NCBI GenBank assembly: GCA_002102555.1
Contig: MCFL01000001.1
Location: 1-64,000 of the forward strand
From: Catenaria anguillulae PL171
Lineage: Eukaryota; Blastocladiomycota; Blastocladiomycetes; Blastocladiales; Catenariaceae
Direction: 5' to 3'
Length of the DNA stretch: 64,000 nt
The notes beneath the pieces were generated by a model. That model was not told where the DNA came from. It searched no databases and saw only the letters and a program-made list of their open reading frames with translations. Position 1 is the first letter of the stretch. Each line of letters begins with the position of its first letter. This document shows, in pieces, positions 11,938 to 23,144 of the stretch. The position numbers and the translations under genes were made by a program.

Positions 11938-13011
11938 TCACCGTCCTGCGCCTTCTCCTTCTTGGCCCTCGTCCGTGTCACCTTGGTTGACCCAATCAAA
12001 CTCTGCTTCAATCACATACACCCCTTCCTTCTTGCCCACATGCGACACCTCCATGTCCCTCTGCTTGATCCCGCCACTCATTTGCATAACACAACTGTGC
12101 CCCGCAAACTCGGTCGAGTTCTCCTTGCCCACCCGATTACAGATGGCAACCAAACACCCAGTGCCATCGAGTGGGCGAAGCCTGTATGCCCAATACGACA
12201 AAAGCGAACTGGCCTCGTCCTCATCCTCATCATCTTCATCTTGGTCGTCTTGCTCCGCCCCCTCGCGGGAGCTCCCGGACCGCAACCACGCCATGCAACA
12301 CAAGACCAAGTGCGCCCGTTTGGACACGCAAAACCTTCCAAACTCGCACAAATCAAACGGCGCCTCAAACTTGTACGGATTCAAATCCATGCATATGCCC
12401 AGCACCAAGTGACCAAATTCCGGGATATCCACGAGCGCCTTAAAACTCGGACCTGGCGTGGCCCACGCCTCATCGGTCGTGTACAAAAAGTGTTTAAAGT
12501 AGGTGGTGATGATTTCTCCTCGGCGGTTGACGAGCACCATGGCGTTGTAGTACTTGCCGTCGGGCGCCAGGCAGGGAAACCCGGCAACGACCCAGCAGTG
12601 CAGGCGCGAAGCCGTGGACATGCACCAAGAGGTCGTTCGGCCCTCGGGGCCCAGCGGTTCGGCATATGGGTGGATGTCGGAGGGGGAAGTGTAGGTGTAT
12701 CCCGTAAGTGCCATTTCCGGAAGCATGAGAATGTCGATTGGCGGCTCCCCGTCGTTGCTCGTGTCATCCGAGGAGGCGAGCGAAGGAAAACATGAGGCGA
12801 GGAGCGAGTTGAGGTGGTCGAGTGTTCGCTGCGGTTGCTTGTGGTACGGGTTGAGTTGGACCATGGCGATTTTGATGGTGGATTTGGCCCTGGTGGCGTG
12901 ATCCGCCGAGGTCGAAGACGGCGGTGGCGACGACGACCGAGGGCTGGGCGCGGCAGCGGCCGAGGAGGACGATTCGGGGGAGGCCGAGAAGAAGAGAGAC
13001 GATGAGGCCAT
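11938..13011 (-). CDS. NTA1: N-terminal Asn/Gln amidase (NTA1-like nitrilase)
   Basis: Nitrilase-superfamily enzyme that removes the side-chain amide from N-terminal Asn or Gln, the first step in the Arg/N-degron pathway of fungi. Single exon, 357 residues. The catalytic triad is visible in family context: Glu in ILMLPEMALTGYTY (about residue 100), Lys in TTYFKHFLYTTDE (about 178) and Cys in LGICMDLNPYKFEAPFDLCE (about 214). That last motif is typical of NTA1 rather than of other nitrilases. CNRVGKEN and the closing GHSCVMQMSGG stretch also match. A Ser/Ala-rich N-terminal tail precedes the domain, and a Glu/Asp-rich insert (about residues 250-270) interrupts it. Start is the ATG at 13011. 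It shares a 279-bp divergent promoter region with the next gene. Confidence 0.9.
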   Translation of the reverse strand: MASSSLFFSASPESSSSAAAAPSPRSSSPPPSSTSADHATRAKSTIKIAMVQLNPYHKQPQRTLDHLNSLLASCFPSLASSDDTSNDGEPPIDILMLPEMALTGYTYTSPSDIHPYAEPLGPEGRTTSWCMSTASRLHCWVVAGFPCLAPDGKYYNAMVLVNRRGEIITTYFKHFLYTTDEAWATPGPSFKALVDIPEFGHLVLGICMDLNPYKFEAPFDLCEFGRFCVSKRAHLVLCCMAWLRSGSSREGAEQDDQDEDDEDEDEASSLLSYWAYRLRPLDGTGCLVAICNRVGKENSTEFAGHSCVMQMSGGIKQRDMEVSHVGKKEGVYVIEAEFDWVNQGDTDEGQEGEGAGR

Positions 13012-13290
13012 TGTGATTATTGCTTGATTACATATGGAAAGTACATGTGGGGATAGTGAAGAGACTCCGGGAGAGTCAGGTTCGAGGTGAGTCGCCTCAT
13101 TTCAGAGTCGACGACATAGCGACGCGCCGCGTGACCTCGACGCGTCTCGAAAACGCACTCGCTTCTCTCTCTCTTTCTGCTCTCTCACTTCGATTCGTGA
13201 ACGAGCGGCCAGGAAGCATGTTGGATGTCCAAGCGAGCAAATGCGTGATTGAGAAGCCACAGCCATACCTTTCAAGATACATTCACAACC

Positions 13291-13716
13291 ATGGGCAAAT
13301 CTGCAAAATTCGCCAAGCGCCCTCGCAAGGCTGCCGCCGCTGTTGCCGACGTTGAGCCGAAATCCATATCCAAATCCACGTCTGCCGCCAAACCACTCAA
13401 ATCAACAACACCTGCCCTGTCCAAAACGGCAAACAAGGCCATTGCCAAACCGCAACCAACAACAACAACAGCAGCAGCGGAAAAACTCGGCAAGAACGAA
13501 ATCTCGATCGACCGCCCCGACTACATTGATCTGTTTTCGGGTCGAAAGACGTTCCAGCGCACCGTGCGCGAAAAGGTGTTGCTCAAGGGCGTACCCAGTG
13601 GCACGAGGGTCGTGAGCGCATTGGGCGTGGCGGCGGCGGTACAGAGTGCAAAGAAGGCCGCGAGTGCAAGCAAGAAGGCGGGCAAGCGTATGGAGAATGC
13701 AATGGACTTGTCGTGA
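13291..13716 (+). CDS. Small lysine-rich basic protein, function unknown
   Basis: Predicted 141-residue protein, rich in Lys, Ala, Thr and Pro. It opens with MGKSAKFAKRPRKA, a basic start like those of nucleolar or ribosome-assembly proteins. A disordered Thr/Pro/Lys linker follows, then a more conserved-looking segment (RPDYIDLFSGRKTFQRTVRE) and a basic Ala/Lys helix at the end. Start is the ATG at 13291 in the strong context CAACCATGG. I do not recognise the family. A nuclear or nucleolar role is a guess from composition. It is divergent to NTA1 and convergent with CK2 alpha, with only 230 bp to the latter's stop. Confidence 0.65.
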   Translation: MGKSAKFAKRPRKAAAAVADVEPKSISKSTSAAKPLKSTTPALSKTANKAIAKPQPTTTTAAAEKLGKNEISIDRPDYIDLFSGRKTFQRTVREKVLLKGVPSGTRVVSALGVAAAVQSAKKAASASKKAGKRMENAMDLS

Positions 13717-13946
13717 ACGCCCGAATGCATCACTTGAAAATGACATCAATAAATCCAAACAAAAATGACAGGGAGCAGAAGTTTGTATACATGTAAAATA
13801 GGTGGTGGATGTGCTTTAAATACATGGAAACGAGAGAGAGGAATGCTGTGTATAACAACAACAAAACAAAAAAGGACCGATGAGAAAAAAACAAAAGAAT
13901 CAATCACAAATGTGCCATACACGAATCAAAGCAGAAGCAGCACAAC

Positions 13947-15532
13947 TCATGCCTCAGGCGTATCCTCGGACATGGGCACGCCTCCATCCTCATGCTGCTG
14001 CTGCTGCTGCTGCCCAACACCACTTCCACTCGCCCCCACGCCGTTGCTACTTGCTGCCGCACTTTGCCCGTTGCGTTGCGCCTCGGCCACCCTAACGGCC
14101 TCGAAATACGGATGGCTCATGGCCTCCCTCGGCGTCAACCGCTCCTGATGATCGTACCTGAGCAACCGATCCAAGAAATCAATCGCCTCCGGGTTGGCCA
14201 AGTGCGCATTTTCGGGCGTGACAAACCGCTCCCAGGGCTTGCGCGGATACCTGCCAAGAATGCTCTCAAAGTGCTCGTCCAGCTCAATCTCGTACTTTGC
14301 AAGGTACTCATCAAGCTCGTCCGTGCCCAGTACCCGGGCAATGCGCACCAGCTGGTCGTAATTGTCGGATCCGTGGAAAAACGGCTCCTTGCGGAAGATC
14401 ATGCTGGCAAACATGCACCCGAGCGACCACATGTCGAGTGAGTAGTCGTAGTCTTGCAAGTCCACCAGCAGTTCGGGGCCCTTGAAGTACCGCGACGCCA
14501 CGCGCACATTGTACTGTGTGCCTGGGTGGTAGAATTCGGCCAGGCCCCAGTCAATCAGCCGCAACTTGCGATTAGCGTGGTCAATCATCACATTGTGCGG
14601 CTTCACGTCGCGGTGCATGATGCCCTTGGAATGGCAAAAGTCGAGCGCCTACATGTAAGAGTGTCACAAACAAACCATGAGAGAAAGAAGAACGCATGTG
14701 GCGACGGCTGCAAAAAGCACCGGAATCATACCTTGAGCAGCTCGTACACGTAATACCGGATATCGTAATCGTCCAGGTTGGGATACAAAATTTTGAAATC
14801 GGTATTGTCGACATACTCAAAAATGAGCGCGGGCGTCTTTGACTGCGGGTCCCGCACAACGTCCAGCAACTGAATCACGTTTGTGCCGCCCGATAGGTTT
14901 TGCAAAATCTTGATTTCGCGCTTGATCTTCTTCTTCTTCACGGGCTTGAGCACCTTGATGACACACTTTTCGCCATTGGCCACGTTGATGCCCTCAAACA
15001 CTTCAGAGTACTTGCCGCGGCCAACCTTGCGGATGATTTCGTAGTCGTCGGGAGACCTGGAGTGTACCGATTGGAAAGTGGGCAGAGAGGAGGGAGCGAG
15101 CGAGCGAGTGAACGTGAGAAACTCGCGTCCGGTTAGAGAGTTTGGAACATGGACAAGAGAGGCAGACGGACCCCCATTCAATCGTCAGGTTGTCATAGTC
15201 CCAGTAGTTGGGCGGCATGTCCTGGTTGACGGTCGAGTATTCGCGGGCAATCGAGACGGGCCGGTTGAGCACGGTGGGGTTGGCAACACCCACGCCCGGG
15301 TTGGGCACTTGGTACGAGTAGCCGGCTATGAAGAAGAAATTGGGCGAGATGGCGTGTGAGAAACAGAGCAAAAGTTATTGGATTTTGGAAAAGAGCGGGC
15401 TCGGGAGGAGAGAGGGGAGCGGAAGGAGTCACTGGCGTTTGTGCTGGCTGGCTGCGGTGACGCAAACGGGCGTTGAATTGCGTTGGAGGTGGCTCGAGCA
15501 GTCAGCGTCCCTGTTGCCAGGCCTTGTGACAT
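13947..15532 (-). CDS. CKA1: Casein kinase 2 catalytic subunit alpha
   Basis: CK2 alpha, a constitutively active Ser/Thr kinase with hundreds of nuclear and cytosolic substrates. Exons 15325-15172, 15056-14732 and 14648-13947 are firm. Signatures: the AREYSTVNQ region, [13 protein letters not shown]-loop, the basic [15 protein letters not shown] substrate-binding helix, [12 protein letters not shown], the CK2-specific DWG motif in [13 protein letters not shown], and [20 protein letters not shown]. The first exon is modelled as 15532-15433 (start MSQGLATG, donor GTGACT). It gives 426 residues in frame but is uncertain, and the same frame runs open to about 15748. The intron at 15171-15057 uses an unusual GTCCGT donor. 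The C-terminal tail is extended by a Gln run encoded by repeated CTG/CAG triplets near 13995-14013 and ends MSEDTPEA. Confidence 0.95.
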
Positions 15533-16787
15533 GACAAGGTCATTGATAGGGACGCGGACGACAGCGCGGACGGCAGCCGAGCGAAACTCGGGACGTCCAT
15601 CCGTCGACTGACGCGGCTGACTGGGTTCAATGGGCTGCGGCAGCCGCTCTTGTCGCAAGTCGGAACCGCTCCGTTCAAAGAAAATTGTAAGAGCATCGGT
15701 AGTAAGCGGCACCGGCAACGACAGACATTTGACATGCGGTGATGTCATCGGCGGAACGTGAAACGAGCGGCGGCTGGAGAGACGTGGCCGTGCAGGCAGG
15801 CGGAGATGATGTTCGACGGCGAGCGGGAGAGGGAATGAGAGCGCGAGCGCATGGAGAAGGCAAGCAAGTACATTGTGGATTGGCTGCCATGGCGTGCGGT
15901 GTTGGCTGGATGGTGACGGAAGCGGTATTGAATGGGAGGGTCGCTAATGGGGCAGTATACGTAGCGGGTGGTGTCTACTGGGTTGTGCTGACATTCAATA
16001 CGGCCGCAGTCTGCGTTGACTGTGTGTCGGTCGCATGGACATTCACTGCATGGGGTTGTTGGCTGCTCACGGTCACCGTTGGCTCGACTAGTGCCGTGCC
16101 AACGTGCGAGAAACAGCGCCGCCATCCACGACTGAGCACGTGTGGCAACGCGTCACGTGCACAATGCAGATCCATGCGACCTCGGGAGCACCAACATGTG
16201 CTTGACCGTGGCCACAGCATTGGCAGAAATGAGAGCATCAACTTGATTCAAAGGCGGCAGAATGGATCGGGCGATTCACGCAGTGCCGTCTGTCATTGTG
16301 GTCTGCTGTTGGCAGCTTGTTCGCACTACCTGCCTAGGTCTTTCGCTTTTCGTGACGCGTCATTGGGCGTTTTCAAGACGACCATTGGATCTTGACAAAG
16401 GCAACGGTGCCCGGATCTCGGTGCCAAGACTGTTGACCGGGTCGCTACTTGAGGGGTCTTTGGTCGTCGGTTTCTTGCGGGGAATGAGGGGCTAGCCGTG
16501 TACTTGCACCGCCCCGCGCTTCTTGTGGTTTGCCGTCATTTTGTTGCTTTTGCTTCGTTCTGGTGCTTTTGGTTGAAGCTTGGAATGCGGTTGGACCTTT
16601 TGGTCGTAACATTATACGCATCATACTGTCAAGTTCAAATACGGGTCGATTCCCACGATCAACAACACTTTCCAACCTCTCTTCCCTCAACGTGCAACTG
16701 TTGATGAAGACAACTTCAGAGAAACTGACTCGATACTACTCCAAGGACGACTTAGATCACTTTCCCACCCAATAGAATCCGCCAGTC
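15533..16787. other. Divergent promoter region between CK2 alpha and the subtilase
   Basis: About 1.25 kb between genes transcribed away from each other. The part next to CK2 alpha probably holds its 5' leader or more of exon 1. A 217-residue open frame on the plus strand (from the ATG at 15742) has no recognisable motif and I do not call it. Nothing else is evident. Confidence 0.4.
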
Positions 16788-18616
16788 ATGCGCCTGCACG
16801 CGACCCACTCGTTCTCGGCCGCCGGCCGCGCTCGTCGTCCTACCCCAATCCTGCTTCTGCTGACGCTGCTGTCTGTCCTTCTCGCCACGGGCCACCTCAT
16901 CCACGCGATTGCCGACCCAGACCCACAGCCGCAACCAGACCCTGCCTCGATTCCCATAGACGCTGCCAACGCGCAAGATGATTCGGAAATCGACCCTGTT
17001 GGTCCGCCCTCGACGCCTCCACCGCCCCGCAACAACCGCACGACGACCCGGCCGTGGTGACCATGAATGCACTCTTCCAAGACTCCAACAACGCGGCGTT
17101 TGGTGGGCAGGCCGCATTGGGCGCGTTTACCAGGAATGCAGTGTCGAGTTTGTTGCAGTTGGCGGCAAAGGGAGACAACTACATTGTCGAGTTGAAGCCC
17201 GAGGTGCCTGTGAACGATAGTGCGTGCTCCTTCACATCACTTTCACGTCTAGGCAGAGGCAGCGCGAACTAATAAAACGTGAAAACAATGGCACGCGTTG
17301 CCATCAACAGTCATGCAACATGTCTCGTGGGTCGAAAACAGGCTCAACGTGGACCTTGGCTTGGGCCACCTCGTCCACAAATTTGCACTGCCACCGGCTC
17401 CCGCCGACCTGGCTGCCGAAGCAGGTGCCGCGTCCGTGACGGAAACTGCATTTTACGGGTACTCTGGCACGCTCAACCCGATCCTGGTCGAGGCGCTCAA
17501 GGCGCTGCCCATTGTCCGCAGCGTGTCAAAGGACGACGTGGCGAGTATTGTGCAGACGCAGCAGCCGACGGCGCTCATGCAAAGGGATGCCCCCTGGGGC
17601 TTGAGCCGGATTTGTCGAGTGCGGCCGCCCAACTACAATGATGTGAATCAGAGAACCTTTGTGTATAACTTCCAGCGCGGGTTGGGGACCGATGTGTTTG
17701 TGCTCGACACGGGCGGTATGTTGACCTTTTTTTTTGCCATGTATGCGTTGACATGAGTTTGCACAGGACACTCGCTGACAAGAAGATGCACACGGAGATT
17801 AGTTCGCACTTCGCACCGCGACTTCCAAGGCCGTGCCTCTCAACCCATTCTGCAGGGCTTTGCCCAACAAGGCGGCGACCCGAACGGCCACGGCACTCAC
17901 GTTGCAGGCATTTGCTGCTCGCGGACATATGGTGTATCCAAGGGCCCGCGCGTCATTGGCATTCAAGTGCTTGGTGCGGGCGGCACTGGCCCGTGGTCCA
18001 ACGTGATCAAGGGCGTGGAATACGCCGTGCAGTCGCGCCGGCAAACCAAGCGACCCACTGTGATTAACATTTCGATTGTCGGCAACTTTAATCAAGCACT
18101 CAACAATGCGCTTGTGGCGGCAACAAGGAACGGCGTGCATGTAGTCGTGGCGGCAGGCAACTCGAACCAAGACACGTGCAGGACGTCGCCGGGATCGTTG
18201 GGCGGAAGAAACTCGGATGTGCTGGTTGTTGGTGCCGTGGGCCAATCTGACAACATGAGCGGATTCAGTAACTGGGGCGCGTGCGTCGACTTGAGCGCAC
18301 CAGGCGAGTTCATCATGTCGCTTGGACACTGGGCAGATGATGCTCGCAAGGACATGAGTGGGACGTCGATGGCGAGTCCGCATGCTGCTGTACGTTGCTG
18401 AGGATTCCGGTTTGGCTGTCATTTCTTGTCTCCACGAACTGGTGTGCTCACCTTGTCGTCGTGCGTGTTTAGGGTGCCGTGTCGGTCGTCTTGTCTCGTC
18501 ATCCCAACTTAACTCCCGCGCAAGCAAAGAAGTTTATGGTGGACATGGCACAGCCCATGGTCAAGAATTCCAAGGGATCCACCAACAAGCTGCTGTACCT
18601 CAACCCAAGGTTGTGA
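16788..18616 (+). CDS. Secreted subtilisin-like serine protease (S8, cerevisin/proteinase K type)
   Basis: Predicted 495-residue pre-pro-protease. A basic N-region and hydrophobic core (TPILLLLTLLSVLLATGHLI) form a signal peptide. An inhibitor-I9 propeptide follows (DNYIVELKPEVPVND, then HVSWVENRL after splicing), then the catalytic domain starting near APWGLSRI. Catalytic residues are Asp in VFVLDTG-VRTSHRDF, His in GHGTHVAG, Asn in VAAGNSNQDTC and Ser in SGTSMASPHAA. Exons: 16788-17001, 17082-17219, 17311-17715, 17803-18389, 18473-18616. Introns 2-4 are well supported. The first (17002-17081) is inferred because the signal peptide and propeptide lie in different frames; it joins them as DPV-DSNNAAF, but its GTCCGC donor is weak. 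Zoosporic fungi use such enzymes to digest substrates outside the cell. Confidence 0.85.
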
Positions 18617-19384
18617 GCAAGAACATAAGTGCCTGATTGAAGACAGTTCCCATGGCATCAGGGGCCGCCAACTCGTGCCACGCACGTCCTTCCGAGTGAG
18701 TAACTGTGAATCGAAAAACGCATTGCCCAAATTGGTTTCACTGACTTGACTTCCGTTGCTGTGCCAACCAAACACTCGACTTGATACTTTGTACATACAC
18801 GCCTGAATTGCAAAACCTTGGATGGTCCTACATACATAATTGTGGCCTTGATTTCGTTGACTTTGAAATCTGATCCACAGCCTTGACGTTGCGTGACGCA
18901 GATCAACAAAAAGTCACAGACTCACAGAGCAACACCTGGCTCAACGGATCGTGTTGAGTGTGGTCAAAAAAAAAGGAGACCAGCTGCTGAATTAAGTTCT
19001 ATCATTCGCTATCGCTGACCGAAAGCTGTTGCGAAGGATTTACCTGTAGGTAAAACTGCCGCATGGGCTGGCAAAAGATCCCTTGCCTTAGATCCAGCCC
19101 CATGGACGGCGGTTGTGTTCATGGTTGGACTCGGAGTCACAGACCATGTGTTGATTTGTCTCGCGCAGGCCAACCTCCCCGAAGTACACAGCTGGCTCCC
19201 AAGTCAATGTGAACGCAACCACGGCCACATCAGCGCAACGCAACAGACTCTCAGCATTATTCACGTTGCTTCTCCTGCCCCTGCCCTTGCGTCGCCTTGG
19301 CCGCCTCGCTCCATCCACTGGCCCTTTCTCCTCTACTAACCGACGACAGACTGATCCAGCCATCGCTGGCAGACAACAAACAAC
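18617..19384. other. Spacer upstream of isoleucyl-tRNA synthetase
   Basis: About 770 bp with the 3' end of the subtilase gene and the promoter of the next gene. A short inverted repeat TTTACC-TGTA-GGTAAA lies at 19039-19054. No supported gene. Confidence 0.45.
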
Positions 19385-22300
19385 ATGTCAGACTCTGGCC
19401 GTACGTCTCCGGCGAGACTGGGCCTCTTTCCGTCACTTTCTTGACAATCGAACACTTACAGTCGCCCCATCCACAGCGATTCATTTCCCGACCGAGGAAC
19501 ACAAGATCCTCAAGTTGTGGGACGAGCTCGATGCCTTCCACACGTCGCTAAAGCTGTCCGAGGGCCGCCCCGTCTTCTCCTTTTTTGACGGCCCGCCCTT
19601 TGCCACTGGACTGCCACACTACGGCCACTTGCTCGCCGGCACCATCAAGGACATTGTGACCCGGTATGCGCAAAACACGGGTCACCATGTCGAGCGCCGG
19701 TTCGGTTGGGATTGCCATGGGTTGCCCGTTGAGCACGAAATCGACAAGAAGCTCGGCATCAAGGGCCGTGACGACGTCATGGCCATGGGCATTGACAAGT
19801 ACAATGCGGCGTGCCGTGAAATCGTCATGCGGTACTCGTCCGAGTGGGAGGCGACCGTTACCCGTATGGGCAGGTGGATTGACTTCAAGAACGATTACAA
19901 GACGCTTAACCCCGAGTTTATGGAGTCGGTCTGGTGGGTCTTCAAGCAATTGTTCGACAAGGACCAAGTATACCGCGGGTACCGTGTCATGCCCTTCTCG
20001 ACTGGGTGCTCGACCCCCGTGGCCAACTTTGAGGCCAGTCAAAACTACAAGGACATCAATGATCCGTCCGTCATTGTGTCGTTCCCCTTGATCAAGGATC
20101 CCGACACCGCCTTCCTGGCGTGGACCACGACCCCGTGGACGTTGCCGTCCAACTTGGCCTTGTGTGTCAACCCCGAGTTTGAATACGTCAAGATCAAGGG
20201 TACGTTATGCATTGTTTTTTTTTGTTTCATTTTTTCTTCGTTCCTCACAAGCGGAACACTGACTCGGATGCCACTTGTGTTATGCAGACCACGAATCGGG
20301 TCACCACTACATTCTCCTCGAAAAGCGCCTCGACTCCCTGTACAAGGACCTCAAGAAGGTCAAAGTTACTGTTGTCGACAAGTACAAGGGCACCGACCTC
20401 AAGGGCACCGAATACGTGCCGCTCTTCACCTACTTTGCCGCCGAATACGCCCCGCGCGGGGCCTTCCGCATCCTGACGGACGCCTACGTGACGGACGATT
20501 CCGGCACGGGTATTGTGCACCAAGCGCCCGGGTTTGGTGAGGACGATCACCGCGTGTGCCTTGCCGCCGGCATTATCACCGAAGAGCAACTGCCGTGCCC
20601 CGTGGACGAGATTGGCCGATTGACTGCACCCGTGTCGGATTACGCTGGCGTGTACTTCAAGGACGCAGACAAGCAGATTCAAAAGGACCTCAAGGCCCGT
20701 GGCCGCCTCATTCGCCAGTCGACTTTCACGCACAGCTACCCGTTCTGCTGGCGTTCCGACACACCGCTCATGTACCGTGCCGTGCCCTCGTGGTTTGTGC
20801 GCGTGGCCAACATTCGCGACCGGCTTTGCGCCAACAACCTCGAGTCGCGCTGGGTCCCGCAGTTTGTGCAAGAGAAGCGGTTCCACAACTGGCTTGCCGG
20901 CGCGCGCGACTGGAACGTGTCGCGCAACCGGTACTGGGGCACGCCCATTCCGCTGTGGGTCAGTGAGGATTTCCAAGAGCTCGTGTGCATCGGGTCTGTC
21001 CAAGAGTTGCGCGACTTGTCGGGTGTCAAGGACATTACCGATTTGCACCGCGACTCGATCGATCACATCACCATCCCGAGCAAGTCGGGCAAGGGCGTGC
21101 TCAAGCGTGTGGAGGAGGTATTTGACTGTTGGTTCGAGTCCGGGTCTATGCCGTACGCACAGCAACATTATCCGTTTGAGAACAAGGACAAGTTTGAGGC
21201 GTCGTTCCCGGCAAACTTTATCGCCGAGGGTATTGACCAGACCCGCGGCTGGTTCTACACGCTCATGGTGCTGTCGACGCACTTGTTTGACCGCCCGCCG
21301 TTCAAGAACCTCATTGTCAACGGTCTTGTGCTCGCTGCCGACGGCAAAAAGATGTCCAAGCGCCTCAAGAACTACCCGGACCCGACGCACATCCTTGAGT
21401 CGTACGGTGCCGACGCCCTGCGCTTGTACTTGATCAACTCGCCCGTTGTGCGCGGCGAGCAGCTCGCATTCAAGGAAGAGGGTGTTCGCGACATCATCTC
21501 GCGCGTGCTCTTGCCCTGGCACAACTCGTACAAGTTTTTCGCCAACCAGGTGGCGTTGCTCAAGGCCGAGTTTGGCGTCGACTTCAAGTACGATGCGGCC
21601 AAGGTCGGGCACACCAACGTCATGGACAAGTGGGTGCTTGCGTCGTTGCAGTCGCTCGTCAGCTACGTTCGCACGGAAATGGCAGAGTACCGCTTGTACA
21701 CTGTTGTTCCGCGGCTGTTGCAGTTCATTGATGAGCTCACCAACATGTACGTCCGGTACAACCGCCGCCGCCTCAAGTGCGACGGTGGTGTCGAGGACGG
21801 TGTGTCGGCACTCAACACCTTGTTTGAGGTGCTCATCACGCTCACCAAGGTCATGGCGCCGTTCACCCCATTCATGGCCGAGTCGTTGTACCAACACCTC
21901 AAGGCCTTCCTGCCTGCTCCCGCAAAGGGTACCAAGGAGGAGACCGAGTTCAAGTCTGTGCACTTCCAGCTGTTCCCCGAGGTCAAGCAAGAGTACTTTG
22001 ACACGGTGATTGAGCGCCAAGTGGCTCGCATGCAAGCCGTGATTGAGCTTGGCCGCGTTGTGCGTGACCGCCGCACCATTGGCCTCAAGACGCCGTTGCG
22101 CGAGCTGGTTGTGCTGCACGCCGACGCCACGTACTTGGCCGATGTGGCGTCGCTCGAGTCGTACGTCAAGGAGGAACTCAATGTGCGCAAGCTGGTGCTC
22201 ACGAGCGACGAGGACAAGTACCATGTCGAGTACAAGGCCGAAGCCGATTTCAAGGTACTTGGCATCAAGTTGCGCAAGGACATGCCAAAGGTCAAGAATG

Positions 22301-22787
22301 GCCTGGCAAAGGTGTCGTCGGCCGATGTCAAGAAGTTTGCGGCCACGGGCACCATTGTCGTTGAGGGCATCACGTTGGGCGCCGAGGACTTGAAGGTCGT
22401 CAGGTACTATGCCGGCACATCGCCCGACTGGGAGGCCGCCAACGACAAGGAGGTGTTGATCTTGATGGATGTCGGCAAGGACATCGAACTTGAGCGTGAG
22501 GCGGCCGCTCGGGAGGTCATCAACCGTGTCCAGCGGTTGAGGAAGAAGGCCGGATTGCAACCCACAGATGTGGTTGACTATTTCTACGAGCTGGTTGCCG
22601 CCGATGTGGCCACGGACGCGGCAAGGAGTTGGCAACCGTCATGCAGACTCAGCAGGAGGTGTTGGTCAGGACCTTGAAGAGGGGCATTACGCCGGCCAAC
22701 GAGCTGGGCGAGGGCAAGAAGGTGATTGCCAAGGAGGAGCAGGAGGTGAATGGTGCCAAGTTTGTGCTGACCCTCGTTTGGGCTTGA
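19385..22787 (+). CDS. ILS1: Cytosolic isoleucyl-tRNA synthetase with 3'-terminal frame break
   Basis: Class I synthetase charging tRNA-Ile. Exons 19385-19400 (MSDSG, only 16 nt), 19462-20199 and 20288-22787, joined by 61- and 88-bp introns, both with GTACGT donors. The first domain carries the HIGH-type motif in GLPHYGHLL and [18 protein letters not shown]. Editing-domain motifs [13 protein letters not shown] and [15 protein letters not shown] follow, then [39 protein letters not shown] and the KMSKR loop near residue 605. The anticodon-binding domain begins at [17 protein letters not shown]. The long frame ends shortly after DVATDAAR, but family-like sequence ([15 protein letters not shown] to KFVLTLVWA) continues in another frame to the stop at 22787. 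Exon lengths add to 3254 nt, one short of a multiple of three. This suggests a missing G near 22621, either an assembly error or a real lesion. Confidence 0.95.
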
Positions 22788-23144
22788 TGGCCATTTGTAG
22801 AGACTGTTTCTTGTTTTCTCAAGTATGCCACCTTCGTCGCTTTATTTTCCCTTTATAGTTTACATATTGCATATCTCCATCATGATATACAATCATCGAC
22901 AATGTTTGACTCGCTGGCCAGCTGGCCTCTTGGTCAGACGCAGGCGCGACGTGGATACGCATCACGTGAGCCCGTGTCGGGAGACGTGGCAATCTAGCAG
23001 ACTTCTCAGTCATGTTACTTTGAGCCCGCGTTCATCGTTCAGCAACTGCAATTAGCATTACTGTATTGCGCGCAACGAGCAGATGAAACCCATGCACGCA
23101 CACGTCCACTGAATTCGCAAGTCTACGCTAGCAGTCATCCAACC
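22788..23144. other. Spacer upstream of LTV1
   Basis: About 357 bp with the LTV1 promoter. It contains a TCACGTGA palindrome near 22963, an E-box type sequence of the kind bound by bHLH factors such as Cbf1. Whether it is functional is unknown. No coding region is seen. Confidence 0.4.

Noticed and set aside
11890-12795. A 301-codon plus-strand frame opposite NTA1
   Set aside because: Antisense shadow; the minus strand carries all three catalytic residues of the amidase.
15742-16395. A 217-codon plus-strand frame upstream of the subtilase
   Set aside because: It overlaps the CK2 alpha promoter side, has irregular composition and no recognisable domain or signal.
20245-22635. A 796-codon open frame on the minus strand opposite isoleucyl-tRNA synthetase
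   Set aside because: It is the mirror of a GC-rich, codon-biased exon. It has no family motifs, whereas the plus strand encodes a clear synthetase.
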